From NCBI GenBank assembly GCA_020724465.1, contig DYGX01000001.1, positions 1 to 64,000 on the forward strand: 64,000 nucleotides of DNA, given 5' to 3'. Position numbers and translations under genes: made by a program. The notes below the pieces were generated by a model. That model made no database searches and was not told the DNA's origin. It was given only the letters and a program-made list of their open reading frames with translations. Below are positions 40,761 through 49,559 of this stretch, piece by piece. Origin of the DNA: Thermoflexus sp. Lineage in GTDB: Bacteria; Chloroflexota; Anaerolineae; Aggregatilineales; Aggregatilineaceae. Each line of letters begins with the position of its first letter. The stretch's first letter is position 1.

Positions 40761-42578
40761 ATGCCTGATCTCTTATCCGGTTCTGCCGCCATTCGTGCGA
40801 AGCGTGTCCTGGTGCCGGTCGCCAATCCCAATACGGCGCTCGGCCTGCTTCACCTGGCCTGGAATCTGTGCGATCACGAGGACGGGCGGGTGCTTGCGTT
40901 GTATGTGGCGACGGGCAATGCGGAAGTGGACGAAGATGCCGTCGAAGAGCTGTCGGCGATCGTGGCAGAGGCCAGCAGCGAGGGTATCCCCGTTGAGTTG
41001 CTGACGCGCAGCGCGCCGACTGTGGCGCGTGGAATTCTCGATGCCGCCGGCGAGCAGGGCGTCTCCCTGATTGTGTTGGGGTATGAGGCGCCGGAGCGCG
41101 GCAAGGCGACTGTCAGCCCGGTCATCGAATCGGTCGCCCGGACGACGCCGGTTGATCTGGTCGTGTTTCGCGGTTCGAAGCGCGGCCCGCTGCAACTCGA
41201 AGATGTCAAGCGCGTCATTATGCCGCTTGATGGGAGCGACAATTCGCGCGTGGCGGCCCGGTTGGGCCTTGCGCTGGCGCAGGCTTACGACGCCGAGCCA
41301 ATTGCCATTTATGTCCAGCCCGACCGAAATCTGCCCGGCTGGCACGGCATGGCCCGCATCGAAGCTTCGCTGGCCAAGGTGGATCCGGAAGCGGCGCGCG
41401 CGGTTCAGCGGCAGGTCGTCCATGCGCGCGATGTCGTGCAGGGGCTGCGGGCGCGTGTTGAGCCAGAGGATCTGGTTGTCATCGGGTTTTCGCAGCAAAG
41501 CTCTCTGGACCGCTGGATCTTCGGCGATATTGTGCAGCGAACCCTGGCTCAGATGCCCGGCCCGGTGGTGGTGACCAAGCAGGCCATCGCCGACGAGTCG
41601 AATGGCGTCGAGCGGCTCCGGCGTCGTCTCCTTGCGCAGTTCTCGCCGCGCCTGACCCCGGCCGAGCGAACGGAAGTCCTGCGTCAGGCCGCCGAGATGA
41701 GCCTGCGAAGCACCAATTTCTACGTGTTGATGGTGCTGTCCTCGTTGCTGGCCAGCCTCGGCTTGCTGCAAAACAGCACCGCGGTCATCATCGGCGCGAT
41801 GCTGGTCGCGCCGCTCATGTCTCCGCTGATGGCGTTTGCTGTGGGACTGCTGCAGGGGCAGCTTGTTTTGATGCGGGACGCGCTGTTGACCCTGGTGGTG
41901 GGGGTCGGAATCGGCCTGCTGGTGGCGCTGGGGCTGGGCCTGGTGTTTCCAATTGAGGTGGCGACGACCGAGATGATGGCGCGCGGCGAACCATCGCTGC
42001 TGGACATGGGAGTTGCGCTGGCGTCGGGGGCAGTCGGCGCCTTTGGGATGGCGCGCAAGGATATCCCGGCCGCGCTGGCAGGCGTGGCAATCGCAGCGGC
42101 GCTGGTGCCGCCGCTGTGCACGGTCGGGCTTGCTCTGGCCTTTGGCGATTCGATGCTGGCAGCCGGGGCCGCCTTGCTGTTCGCAACGAACATTGTTAGC
42201 ATCAGCCTGGCCGGCGCGGCGGTGTTTGTATGGGTGGGGATCCATCCCCCACGCCACGTGGAGACAATGCGCAACTGGGCGATCTCTGTGCTCGTGCTGG
42301 TGCTGCTAGCCGTACCGCTGGTGCGGACGTTTGTCGACGTGGTGCGCCTGGAGCAGCAGACGAGCACTGCGCGCCGTGTGCTGGCCGAGCAATTCGACCC
42401 AGGCGAAGTGCTTGAAGTCCGGCTGACAGCAGGCGATCCGTACGAGGTCCGGGCGACGATCCGTAGTGTGGAATGGACCACCTCGCTCGATGTCCGCGAG
42501 GCACAGGATGCGCTGCGTGAGGCATTGGGCCACGAGGTCGCGTTGGAGATCACCAACCTGCGGGCCATCAAGCCGTGA
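40761..42578 (+). CDS. UspA-UspA-DUF389 fusion membrane protein
   Basis: A 605-residue protein with two tandem universal-stress-protein domains (about 13-135 and 147-278; the second carries VIMPLDGSDNSRVAARLGLA and VVIGFSQQSSLDRWIFGDIV), then a DUF389 membrane domain at about 305-505 with six or so helices (NSTAVIIGAMLVAPLMSPLM, ALAGVAIAAALVPPLCTVGL) and a C-terminal soluble segment. Usp domains often bind ATP or c-di-AMP-like nucleotides; DUF389 proteins are uncharacterised putative transporters or channels. The fusion suggests nucleotide-gated membrane transport, which is inference. Confidence 0.85.
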   Translation: MPDLLSGSAAIRAKRVLVPVANPNTALGLLHLAWNLCDHEDGRVLALYVATGNAEVDEDAVEELSAIVAEASSEGIPVELLTRSAPTVARGILDAAGEQGVSLIVLGYEAPERGKATVSPVIESVARTTPVDLVVFRGSKRGPLQLEDVKRVIMPLDGSDNSRVAARLGLALAQAYDAEPIAIYVQPDRNLPGWHGMARIEASLAKVDPEAARAVQRQVVHARDVVQGLRARVEPEDLVVIGFSQQSSLDRWIFGDIVQRTLAQMPGPVVVTKQAIADESNGVERLRRRLLAQFSPRLTPAERTEVLRQAAEMSLRSTNFYVLMVLSSLLASLGLLQNSTAVIIGAMLVAPLMSPLMAFAVGLLQGQLVLMRDALLTLVVGVGIGLLVALGLGLVFPIEVATTEMMARGEPSLLDMGVALASGAVGAFGMARKDIPAALAGVAIAAALVPPLCTVGLALAFGDSMLAAGAALLFATNIVSISLAGAAVFVWVGIHPPRHVETMRNWAISVLVLVLLAVPLVRTFVDVVRLEQQTSTARRVLAEQFDPGEVLEVRLTAGDPYEVRATIRSVEWTTSLDVREAQDALREALGHEVALEITNLRAIKP

Positions 42579-42603
42579 CGCGGCACACCCGACCGGAGCA
42601 GTC

Positions 42604-44109
42604 ATGTCGTTTATTCGCGCTCTGACCATCGAACGCCTGACAACGGTCATCCTGTTTCTTCTCCTCTTTGCTATGGCCGTGCGTGTCCCCACCGACACGG
42701 ATACCTGGTGGCATCTTCGCAGCGGCCAGTGGATTGTGGATGAGCGCGCGGTGCCGCGCAGCGACCCGTTCTCGCACACGCGCGCCGGCGCGCCGTGGAT
42801 CGATCACAGTTGGGGAGCGCAGGTGGTTCTGTATGGCGCGTACCGGCTGTTCGGCGGGATGGGGGGCATCGGCGACAGCGGCAACATCGGGCTGGCTCTG
42901 TACACGGCGGTGCTGGCGACGGCGGGGATGGCTCTGGTGTACCGCATGTGCGAGGGAACGGCCTATCTGCGCGCGTTTGTGGTTGTGCTTGGGGCGGCAG
43001 CAGCGGCGGTGTTCTGGTCGCCACGCCCGCAGATGTTCTCGTTCTTCCTGGGCGCGCTGGTGCTGTATCTGCTGCATCGCTTCCGGCGCGAGCGCACCGA
43101 CCGCCTGTGGGCCATCCCGCTGCTGATCGCGCTGTGGGTGAACCTGCACGGCGGTTATGCCATCGGGTTTATCTTCCTGATCGGGACGTTGATCGGCGAG
43201 AGCATCGCAGCGGCGCTCGATCCGGGCGATCCGGGCACCGCTGGCTGGAAGAGCGTGCGCAGGCTGGCAGCCGTGACTGGCGTCTCGCTGCTGGCCGTGC
43301 TGCTGAACCCCTATGGATGGCACATGCTGGCCTATCCGTTTCGCACGGTGGGCATTGGTGCGCTGCAGGATTTCATCCAGGAATGGGCCTCGCCCGACTT
43401 CCACCAGCGGCAGGTATGGCCGTTTGGCATGTTACTGATTGCCGTGCTGGCATCGGCTGGGCTGGGCGTGCGACGCATGGCCTGGACCGATCTGGTGCTG
43501 GTCTGCGGGACGGCGCTTATGGCACTTATGGCCGGGCGCAACATTGCCGTCTTTGCGATTGTGGCCGCACCGGTTCTCTCGCAGAACCTCGACACCTGGC
43601 TGGATCAGCGCGGATGGCAGATCCGGCCCTTGCGGCGGGTCCGCGGGACGCAGCTTGTGGTGAACTGGGCGCTGCTGGCGGTGGTCGCGCTCGGCACGGC
43701 GGCCAAGATCGCGTATACGTTGAGTCCCGAGACGATGCGCCGCGCGCAGGCGGAAACGCTCCCCGTTGAGCTGGCCGGACATCTGCGGACAGCCCCGCCA
43801 GCGGGCCGGATGTTCAACAGCTACAACTGGGGCGGCTATTTGATGTTCGCCGCGCCGGACGTGCCGGTGTATGTCGACGGGCGGACCGACCTGTATGACG
43901 ACGCGTTTCTGCGGGGATATCTTGAGATCGTCCTGGTGCGCGACGGCTGGGCCGAGGCCCTCGAACAGCAGCAGCTTGACGTGATCGCCATCGAGGGCAA
44001 CAGCGTGCTGGCACAGATGCTCCGAACTCGTCCGGAGATATGGCACGAGCGGCGGTTTGATGCGGGCCGGTCGGCGCTGTTTGTGCGGGGTGATTCGAGC
44101 GGTGAGTGA
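42604..44109 (+). CDS. Polytopic membrane protein, GT-C glycosyltransferase-like
   Basis: A 501-residue protein with about 10 membrane helices. The first external loop carries PTDTDTWWHLRSGQWIVDER and PRSDPFSHTRAGAPWIDHSW, a D-x-D-WWHLR pattern found in bacterial GT-C-like membrane proteins. The C-terminal soluble domain has NSYNWGGYLMFAAPDVPVYV then DGRTDLYDD. Probably transfers a sugar from a polyprenyl carrier on the outer face of the membrane, but no activity is assigned. ATG 42604 begins after the DUF389 gene; the longer frame from 42466 is inside it. It overlaps the next gene by 8 bases. Confidence 0.72.
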   Translation: MSFIRALTIERLTTVILFLLLFAMAVRVPTDTDTWWHLRSGQWIVDERAVPRSDPFSHTRAGAPWIDHSWGAQVVLYGAYRLFGGMGGIGDSGNIGLALYTAVLATAGMALVYRMCEGTAYLRAFVVVLGAAAAAVFWSPRPQMFSFFLGALVLYLLHRFRRERTDRLWAIPLLIALWVNLHGGYAIGFIFLIGTLIGESIAAALDPGDPGTAGWKSVRRLAAVTGVSLLAVLLNPYGWHMLAYPFRTVGIGALQDFIQEWASPDFHQRQVWPFGMLLIAVLASAGLGVRRMAWTDLVLVCGTALMALMAGRNIAVFAIVAAPVLSQNLDTWLDQRGWQIRPLRRVRGTQLVVNWALLAVVALGTAAKIAYTLSPETMRRAQAETLPVELAGHLRTAPPAGRMFNSYNWGGYLMFAAPDVPVYVDGRTDLYDDAFLRGYLEIVLVRDGWAEALEQQQLDVIAIEGNSVLAQMLRTRPEIWHERRFDAGRSALFVRGDSSGE

Positions 44110-45421
44110 TCGAGTGGCGGCATCCAGGGGCGGGGTCGGCGCGCTGCTCGCTGACTTCCGGCTGCTGATCTATCTGTTCGTTGGTTTGCGGCTGATGCTT
44201 GCGATGGTGTATCAGCCGTACATGTTTGAGCGCTACGACGCTGACGGGCTGTACAGCCCGGTGGAGCGCGGTTTGAGCGCTTTCGGTGACTTCAGTTACT
44301 ACTTCCAGCTTGCTCGTCTCAGCGATGACGGGACCCTGCCTTTTCGCGATTATTGGTTTGAGTTCCCGCCCGTGTGGCCCGCGCTGTTCATCGGCCTGTA
44401 CAGACTTCTCGCGCTGCGCGGACCGGTCGACTATACCGTTTGGGCGACGGCGCTCGGATTGCTCTTGTTGCTGGTCGATGTCGGGAATCTGATTGTGCTG
44501 CACCGGATCGCACGCATTCTGCATGGCGAGCAGACGGCGCTCGGCATCGCCTGGGTGTACGCGCTGCTTGCGGCTCCGCTGATCTTTGTGTGGTGGACAT
44601 TTGAGGCGCTGGTCGCGTTTGCGCTCTTGAGCGCGGTCCTGGCCCTGGTGAGCGACCGGCTGACACGCTCGGCAGGTGCCGCGATCGTGGGCACACTTAC
44701 AAAGTACGTCCCGGTGCTGATCGTGCCGGCTGTCTGGCGCTTCTATCCCTGGCGCCAGGCGTTGCGCTACACGCTGATTGTTCTTGTCATGGTGGCTATA
44801 GCTCTGGCACTCCTGGTCGCCTGGAGCGGCGAGCTGGGGCTGGCATCCCTGACCGCGCAGTTCAATAAAGCGTCCTATCAGAGCGTGTGGGCTTTGCTCG
44901 ATGGCAACTATCGCACTGGTAACTTTGTCAGCCCGGAGATGCGGCGTGATCCTGCCACAGCGCGCCTTGTACTCGGTAATCCGCCAGTGATCCCCATGTG
45001 GGCGCGGCTGATACCGTTTGTGGCGTTCGGCGGGTATGTCTTCGTGCGCCCGATGCGGCGCGATGCTCAAGGGGTAGTCGCTTTTGTTTCGCTGACCGTC
45101 ACGCTCTTTTTTTTGTGGGCGCAAGGGTGGAGTCCGCAGTGGAACGTGACGCTGGTGCCGCTGATTCTGCTGAGCTTCCCCACGCGGAACGGTGTGCTGG
45201 CATGCTTGCTGCTCGGTGGAGTGAGCTTTCTCGAATACCCGGTGCTGTTCATGCAGACAGGGGAGGCCGGGGGCGAGATCGCCGGGGCGCTGCTGCTGCC
45301 GTATGTGGCGGCGATCCTGATGCGAACCGGTCTGCTGGTCGGTGTGTCCGTCGCGCTGTACCGGCGCCTGCTCGAGTCATCCGGACAGGCGATGCGGGTG
45401 GCACGACAGGACGCGCTGTGA
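44102..45421 (+). CDS. Polytopic membrane protein, GT87/DUF2029-like
   Basis: A 439-residue membrane protein with about 10-11 helices. The N-terminal external loop has the motif LPFRDYWFEFPPVWPALF, similar to the (E)YPP motif of GT87 mannosyltransferases. GTG 44102 overlaps the stop of the upstream gene; the longer frame from 44057 lies within it. Function is probably polyprenyl-sugar-dependent glycosyl transfer, inferred from fold and neighbours. Confidence 0.7.
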   Translation: MSDRVAASRGGVGALLADFRLLIYLFVGLRLMLAMVYQPYMFERYDADGLYSPVERGLSAFGDFSYYFQLARLSDDGTLPFRDYWFEFPPVWPALFIGLYRLLALRGPVDYTVWATALGLLLLLVDVGNLIVLHRIARILHGEQTALGIAWVYALLAAPLIFVWWTFEALVAFALLSAVLALVSDRLTRSAGAAIVGTLTKYVPVLIVPAVWRFYPWRQALRYTLIVLVMVAIALALLVAWSGELGLASLTAQFNKASYQSVWALLDGNYRTGNFVSPEMRRDPATARLVLGNPPVIPMWARLIPFVAFGGYVFVRPMRRDAQGVVAFVSLTVTLFFLWAQGWSPQWNVTLVPLILLSFPTRNGVLACLLLGGVSFLEYPVLFMQTGEAGGEIAGALLLPYVAAILMRTGLLVGVSVALYRRLLESSGQAMRVARQDAL

Positions 45422-45500
45422 TTCGAACAGCGGCCCACCTCGCTTCGTGTAGTCATTTAAATCAGAAAACACCAACTCACCCACCAGAAAGCTCACGCCC

Positions 45501-47108
45501 ATGACCCTACCTCAGCGAAGCCCCTGCCGCCTACCAAACATAAACGTGCCGAACAATACCCTCCTACACGCGTGGGTCTTCGCCTTCGCGCTCGGGGCAG
45601 GCGTCTTCCTCGCGGCGCTCATCAAGCAGCCGGGCTACACCGACGCCTACTACTACTTCAACGCCGCACACCGCCTGGTAACCGGCGCCGGACTGACCGA
45701 CCCATACCTCTGGCATTATCTCAACCCGCCCAACCACCTACCCGCACCTGCTCACAGCTACTGGATGCCGCTCCAATCTCTGCTGGCCGCTGCCGCAATG
45801 AAGCTCTTCGGGCCGTCGTTTGGCGCGGCTCAGATCCCATCCGTCCTGTGTTTTGCCGCGCTTGTCACGGCCACATTCTCGCTCGGCAATTACCTGGGAG
45901 GCCGCCGCCATGCGTGCATCGCTGCCTTGCTCGTGCTGTTCAGCGGCTTCTACGTGCCCGTCTGGACAACGACCGACACCTTCGCGACATACGGGCTGGC
46001 CGGGAGTCTGTCGCTTGCCGCCGCGGGCCTCGGGCGCCAGCGCCGTTCCCCGTGGTGGTTCCTGATCGCGGGTGCCCTGGCCGGGCTAGGACATCTGGCA
46101 CGGGCGGATGGACTGCTGCTGATTCTGATCGCCGCGCTCGCCGCACTGCTGCCGGGAGAACGCGCTCCCTGGCGCAGCCGCGCAGCATGGATCCTCGCTG
46201 CCGTACTCGGCTATCTGGCCGTGATGGGGCCCTGGTTTGCCCGCAACTTGTCCGAGCTAGGCACACCGCTACCGGCTGCCGGCGCCGCGGCGATCTGGTT
46301 GCGCGGGTATGAGGAGTTGGTACACTACCCCGCGCAGCCCTCGTTTCACGCGTTTGCCGAGTGGGGAATGGATAATATCCTCGCCTCGCGCTGGCTGGCA
46401 CTGCGCAACAACCTGGCGACCTTTATTGCTGCCGAAACCTGGGTGATTCTCAGCCCGTTTGTGCTGGTCGGATTATGGCAACTTCGGCGCCGCGCGCTGA
46501 TCCAGGTCGTGATCCTCTACGCGATCGCGCTGCACCTGGTGATGACGCTGGTGTTTGCCTATCCGGGCTATCGGGGCGGGTTGTTCCACTCCGCCAGCGC
46601 CTTGCTCCCGTACTGGGCAGTGGCCGGAGTCCTTGGACTGGATCGCGCCATTGAGGCGGCGGCTCGCCGCCGCGGGTGGCCGTTCCAGCAGGCCCGGCGC
46701 GTGTTTAGCACGGCGCTGGTGGTACTGGCTGCCGCACTGTCGCTGTACATTCTCGTCGCGCGCGTGCCGGCGCTGAACAACAATGCGACTTTTTACCGGA
46801 CTCTGGCCGCGGACTTACCATCTGATGCCCGGCTGATCGCGAACGATCCGGCGGCGCTGTATTACCATACCGGCCTGGGCGGCGTGGTGCTGCCCGACGC
46901 ACCGCCGGAGCGAGTGCTCGATCTCAGCGCGCGCTATGGTGTGGACTATCTGGTGCTGGATGAGAACCGGACCGAGACGTTTGCCGCGCTGTATCGCCAC
47001 GAGGTGACGTATCCTTTCCTGCGCCTGCATCGCGTGTACTTGCATCCGCAGCATGGGACTGAGGTTCAGGTGTATGCGATCGTTTACCCTGAGGGACGCG
47101 AACCATGA
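45501..47108 (+). CDS. Polytopic membrane protein, GT39/ArnT-like glycosyltransferase
   Basis: A 535-residue membrane protein with about 11 helices and a C-terminal soluble domain. The loop after TM1 contains GYTDAYYYFNAAHRLVTGAG with the acidic residue expected of GT-C enzymes, and the TM7-proximal ARNLSELGTPLP element. Probably a lipid-linked sugar transferase; substrate unknown. The first ~900 bases are C-rich on the coding strand and differ from neighbouring genes. It overlaps the next gene by four bases (ATGA). Confidence 0.75.
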   Translation: MTLPQRSPCRLPNINVPNNTLLHAWVFAFALGAGVFLAALIKQPGYTDAYYYFNAAHRLVTGAGLTDPYLWHYLNPPNHLPAPAHSYWMPLQSLLAAAAMKLFGPSFGAAQIPSVLCFAALVTATFSLGNYLGGRRHACIAALLVLFSGFYVPVWTTTDTFATYGLAGSLSLAAAGLGRQRRSPWWFLIAGALAGLGHLARADGLLLILIAALAALLPGERAPWRSRAAWILAAVLGYLAVMGPWFARNLSELGTPLPAAGAAAIWLRGYEELVHYPAQPSFHAFAEWGMDNILASRWLALRNNLATFIAAETWVILSPFVLVGLWQLRRRALIQVVILYAIALHLVMTLVFAYPGYRGGLFHSASALLPYWAVAGVLGLDRAIEAAARRRGWPFQQARRVFSTALVVLAAALSLYILVARVPALNNNATFYRTLAADLPSDARLIANDPAALYYHTGLGGVVLPDAPPERVLDLSARYGVDYLVLDENRTETFAALYRHEVTYPFLRLHRVYLHPQHGTEVQVYAIVYPEGREP

Positions 47109-48676
47109 GCCACAGCCGGCGGTTGACCCGTGAGGACTATCTGATCGGCGCGGCGGCAGTGGCCGGCGTCTTGCTCTATGTTGCCGCCGCATCCCGTGAC
47201 GGAGCAGGCTTTCCGCTCGACGATTCATGGATTCACCAGACCTACGCGCGCAATCTCGCCCGGCACGGCGAGTGGGCGTTTTACCCCGGCGAATCGAGCA
47301 CTGCTTCGACCTCACCGCTGTACACGCTGCTTCTTGCGGTCGGGTATCTGCTCCGGCTGCCACACCTGGCCTGGACATACACCCTCGGCGCGCTCACGCT
47401 GGCAGCCGCAGGCTGGGTCAACGCGCGTCTGGCGTCGAGACTGTTTTCGGGCGTGCCCAACGCGGGCCTGTGGACCGGGTTGATGACCGTGTGCGCCTGG
47501 CACCTGATCTGGGCGGCGGCGTCGGGCATGGAAACGATGCTGTTTGCGCTGCTGGCCCTAATCGTCATCGGCCTGACCTGGCGCGAGCAAGATATGCTCC
47601 GCGCCGGCGCGTCCGGTGCCCGCCCGGGGTTTCTGCGTGGTCTGTTGCTGGGCGTCGCCGGGGCTGCATTGACGCTGACGCGGCCAGAGGGTCTCGCGCT
47701 GGTTGGGCTGGCCGGCATTGCCGGCAGCGCAGCCTATGTGGAGCAGGGGGACAGGCGCGCGTCCCGTTGGATGGCATGGGGGATGGGAGTCGCGTTGGGT
47801 TGGGTGGTCGGCGTTGCACCCTATACCGTCTGGAACTATACGGTCAGCGGGGATATTCTGCCCAGCACAGCATCCGCCAAGCAAGCCGAGTACGCGGCAA
47901 CGCTGGCTTTGCCGCTCGCGCAGCGCATCTGGATGATGCTCAAGCCACTGACCGCCGGGGGGCAGATCGCGCTGCTGCCCGGCCTGCTTGCGGCGTTGTT
48001 TGTGCTGGCGCGGCGCAGCCGTCATCCCGCTGCGCTGATGGACTGGTTCCCGGCGATCTGGGCAATCGGGCATGTGGTGCTCTATGCGCTGCGTCTGCCC
48101 GCGCCATATCAGCATGGCCGCTACGTCCAGCCGGTGCTGCCTGTTGTGATATTGTACGGCGTGGGGGGAACCCTGTGGCTCGTCCAACAGGGGCAGCCCC
48201 GCTTTCTGACGCGTGTGCTCTCGCGCAGCCTGGCGCTAACGGTTGCGGCGGCGACTCTGGGCTTTGTGATCATCGGCGCGCGCGCCTACGCGAGCGACGT
48301 GCGGATCATCAATTCGGAAATGGTTGCGGCGGCGCAGTGGGTCGAACGCCACCTGCCCCCGTCGGAGCTGCTCGCCGCGCACGATATCGGCGCGCTGGGT
48401 TACTTCGCGCCGCGCCCGATCCTGGACCTGGCGGGTTTGCTCACACCCGAGGTGGTGCCGATCATTCGCGATCACGAGGCGCTCATGAGGCTGATGTGCA
48501 TCCGTTCGGCCCACTATCTGATGGTGATGCCCGATCAGCGGCCAGCGCCAGCAGGCGATCCTCGCCTGGGTGGGCCACCGATCTTCGAGACAGGCGCGCC
48601 CTATGCCCCGGCGGCAGGCGGCGGGAACATGGCCGTCTACGCGCTCGACTGGGCCGGAGGGTGCGCGGCTCAATGA
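47105..48676 (+). CDS. Polytopic membrane protein, GT-C glycosyltransferase-like
   Basis: A 523-residue membrane protein of about 10 helices with an external loop FPLDDSWIHQTYARNLARHG then FYPGESSTASTSPLYTLLLA, a pattern conserved in GT-C-like proteins. The C-terminal soluble region has HDIGALGYFAPRPILDLAGL and LTPEV. It is the last of four consecutive membrane glycosyltransferase-like genes, coupled to the preceding one. The target may be a surface glycan or a glycoprotein, perhaps the Tad pilus downstream, but this is speculative. Confidence 0.75.
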   Translation: MSHSRRLTREDYLIGAAAVAGVLLYVAAASRDGAGFPLDDSWIHQTYARNLARHGEWAFYPGESSTASTSPLYTLLLAVGYLLRLPHLAWTYTLGALTLAAAGWVNARLASRLFSGVPNAGLWTGLMTVCAWHLIWAAASGMETMLFALLALIVIGLTWREQDMLRAGASGARPGFLRGLLLGVAGAALTLTRPEGLALVGLAGIAGSAAYVEQGDRRASRWMAWGMGVALGWVVGVAPYTVWNYTVSGDILPSTASAKQAEYAATLALPLAQRIWMMLKPLTAGGQIALLPGLLAALFVLARRSRHPAALMDWFPAIWAIGHVVLYALRLPAPYQHGRYVQPVLPVVILYGVGGTLWLVQQGQPRFLTRVLSRSLALTVAAATLGFVIIGARAYASDVRIINSEMVAAAQWVERHLPPSELLAAHDIGALGYFAPRPILDLAGLLTPEVVPIIRDHEALMRLMCIRSAHYLMVMPDQRPAPAGDPRLGGPPIFETGAPYAPAAGGGNMAVYALDWAGGCAAQ

Positions 48677-48822
48677 GGGTGGCGCTGCCCGTCTTGCTGG
48701 CGGTTTCGCACGGATGGTATTATACTGCGCGCGTGAAGGGAAATTCACGGATTTTTCATGAAGATGCGCCTGTAGCGCGCATATTCTCCATGGAGCAAGC
48801 GCCTGTGCACCAAGGGATGGCG

Positions 48823-49512
48823 ATGATTCGGATCGCGCTGGTTGACGATCACCCCGTGTTCCGCCAGGGTCTATACAATCTTCTGGCCGCCGAGCCGGAT
48901 ATGGTCGTGGTCGGCGAAGGCGCAAGCGGCGAGGAGGCTCTCCAGCTGGTTCATGAGACGGAGCCCGACGTATTGGTGCTGGACATCAACCTGCCCGGCA
49001 TGAACGGGCTGCAGGTTGCCAACCGGTTGAAGTCGGAGCACGCTCACACAGCCGTTGTGTTCTTGACGGCGTACGATGATATGGAGCAGGTTCTCCACGC
49101 CATGCGCTCAGGGGGAGCGGCGTATTGCCCGAAAGACGTGGAACCCGAGCGCCTGGTGTCGATTATTCGGGCCGTTGCCGAGGGTTATTACGTGGTCGGC
49201 GAGCACACCTTTGATGGCGAGACGCTGCGCATGTGGTTGGACGCCGGAGTCGAAGCGGCCACCGGGCCGTACATGGTCGATCCGGGCGAGCATTTCGTGC
49301 CGCTCAGCCCGCGCGAAATGGAGATCCTGCAATACGTTACGCACGGGAAGAGCAACAAAGAGATCGCGCAGCTTCTGGCGATCAGCCACCAAACCGTGAA
49401 AAACCATATGACGTCGATTCTCAAGAAGCTCGACGTGCGCGATCGCACTCAGGCAGCCGTCTATGCCCTGCGGAGAGGGTGGGTGCGGCCGCGCGCGCCC
49501 GATGATGAGTAG
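48823..49512 (+). CDS. NarL/FixJ-family response regulator
   Basis: A 229-residue DNA-binding regulator. The receiver domain has Asp8-Asp9, phospho-acceptor Asp54 (VLDINLPGMNG), Thr82 and Lys104, all intact. The C-terminal LuxR-type HTH (about 165-225) has LSPREMEILQYVTHGKSNKE then IAQLLAISHQTVKNHMTSIL. ATG 48823 is chosen because AAGGG lies at 48812-48816; ATGs at 48790 and 48817 are alternatives. A plausible promoter is TTGCTG (48694) with TATTAT (48718). The histidine kinase gene follows 47 bases later, forming a two-component pair. Confidence 0.9.
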   Translation: MIRIALVDDHPVFRQGLYNLLAAEPDMVVVGEGASGEEALQLVHETEPDVLVLDINLPGMNGLQVANRLKSEHAHTAVVFLTAYDDMEQVLHAMRSGGAAYCPKDVEPERLVSIIRAVAEGYYVVGEHTFDGETLRMWLDAGVEAATGPYMVDPGEHFVPLSPREMEILQYVTHGKSNKEIAQLLAISHQTVKNHMTSILKKLDVRDRTQAAVYALRRGWVRPRAPDDE

Positions 49513-49559
49513 GGGACGGAGCCGCCACAGGATCGGGCTTAGCAGAGGGTAGGCAACGC

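Noticed and set aside
47227-48822. Long upstream extension of the response-regulator frame
   Set aside because: The extra ~530 codons lie inside the membrane glycosyltransferase gene in another frame and have no NarL features. The receiver domain begins at ATG 48823.
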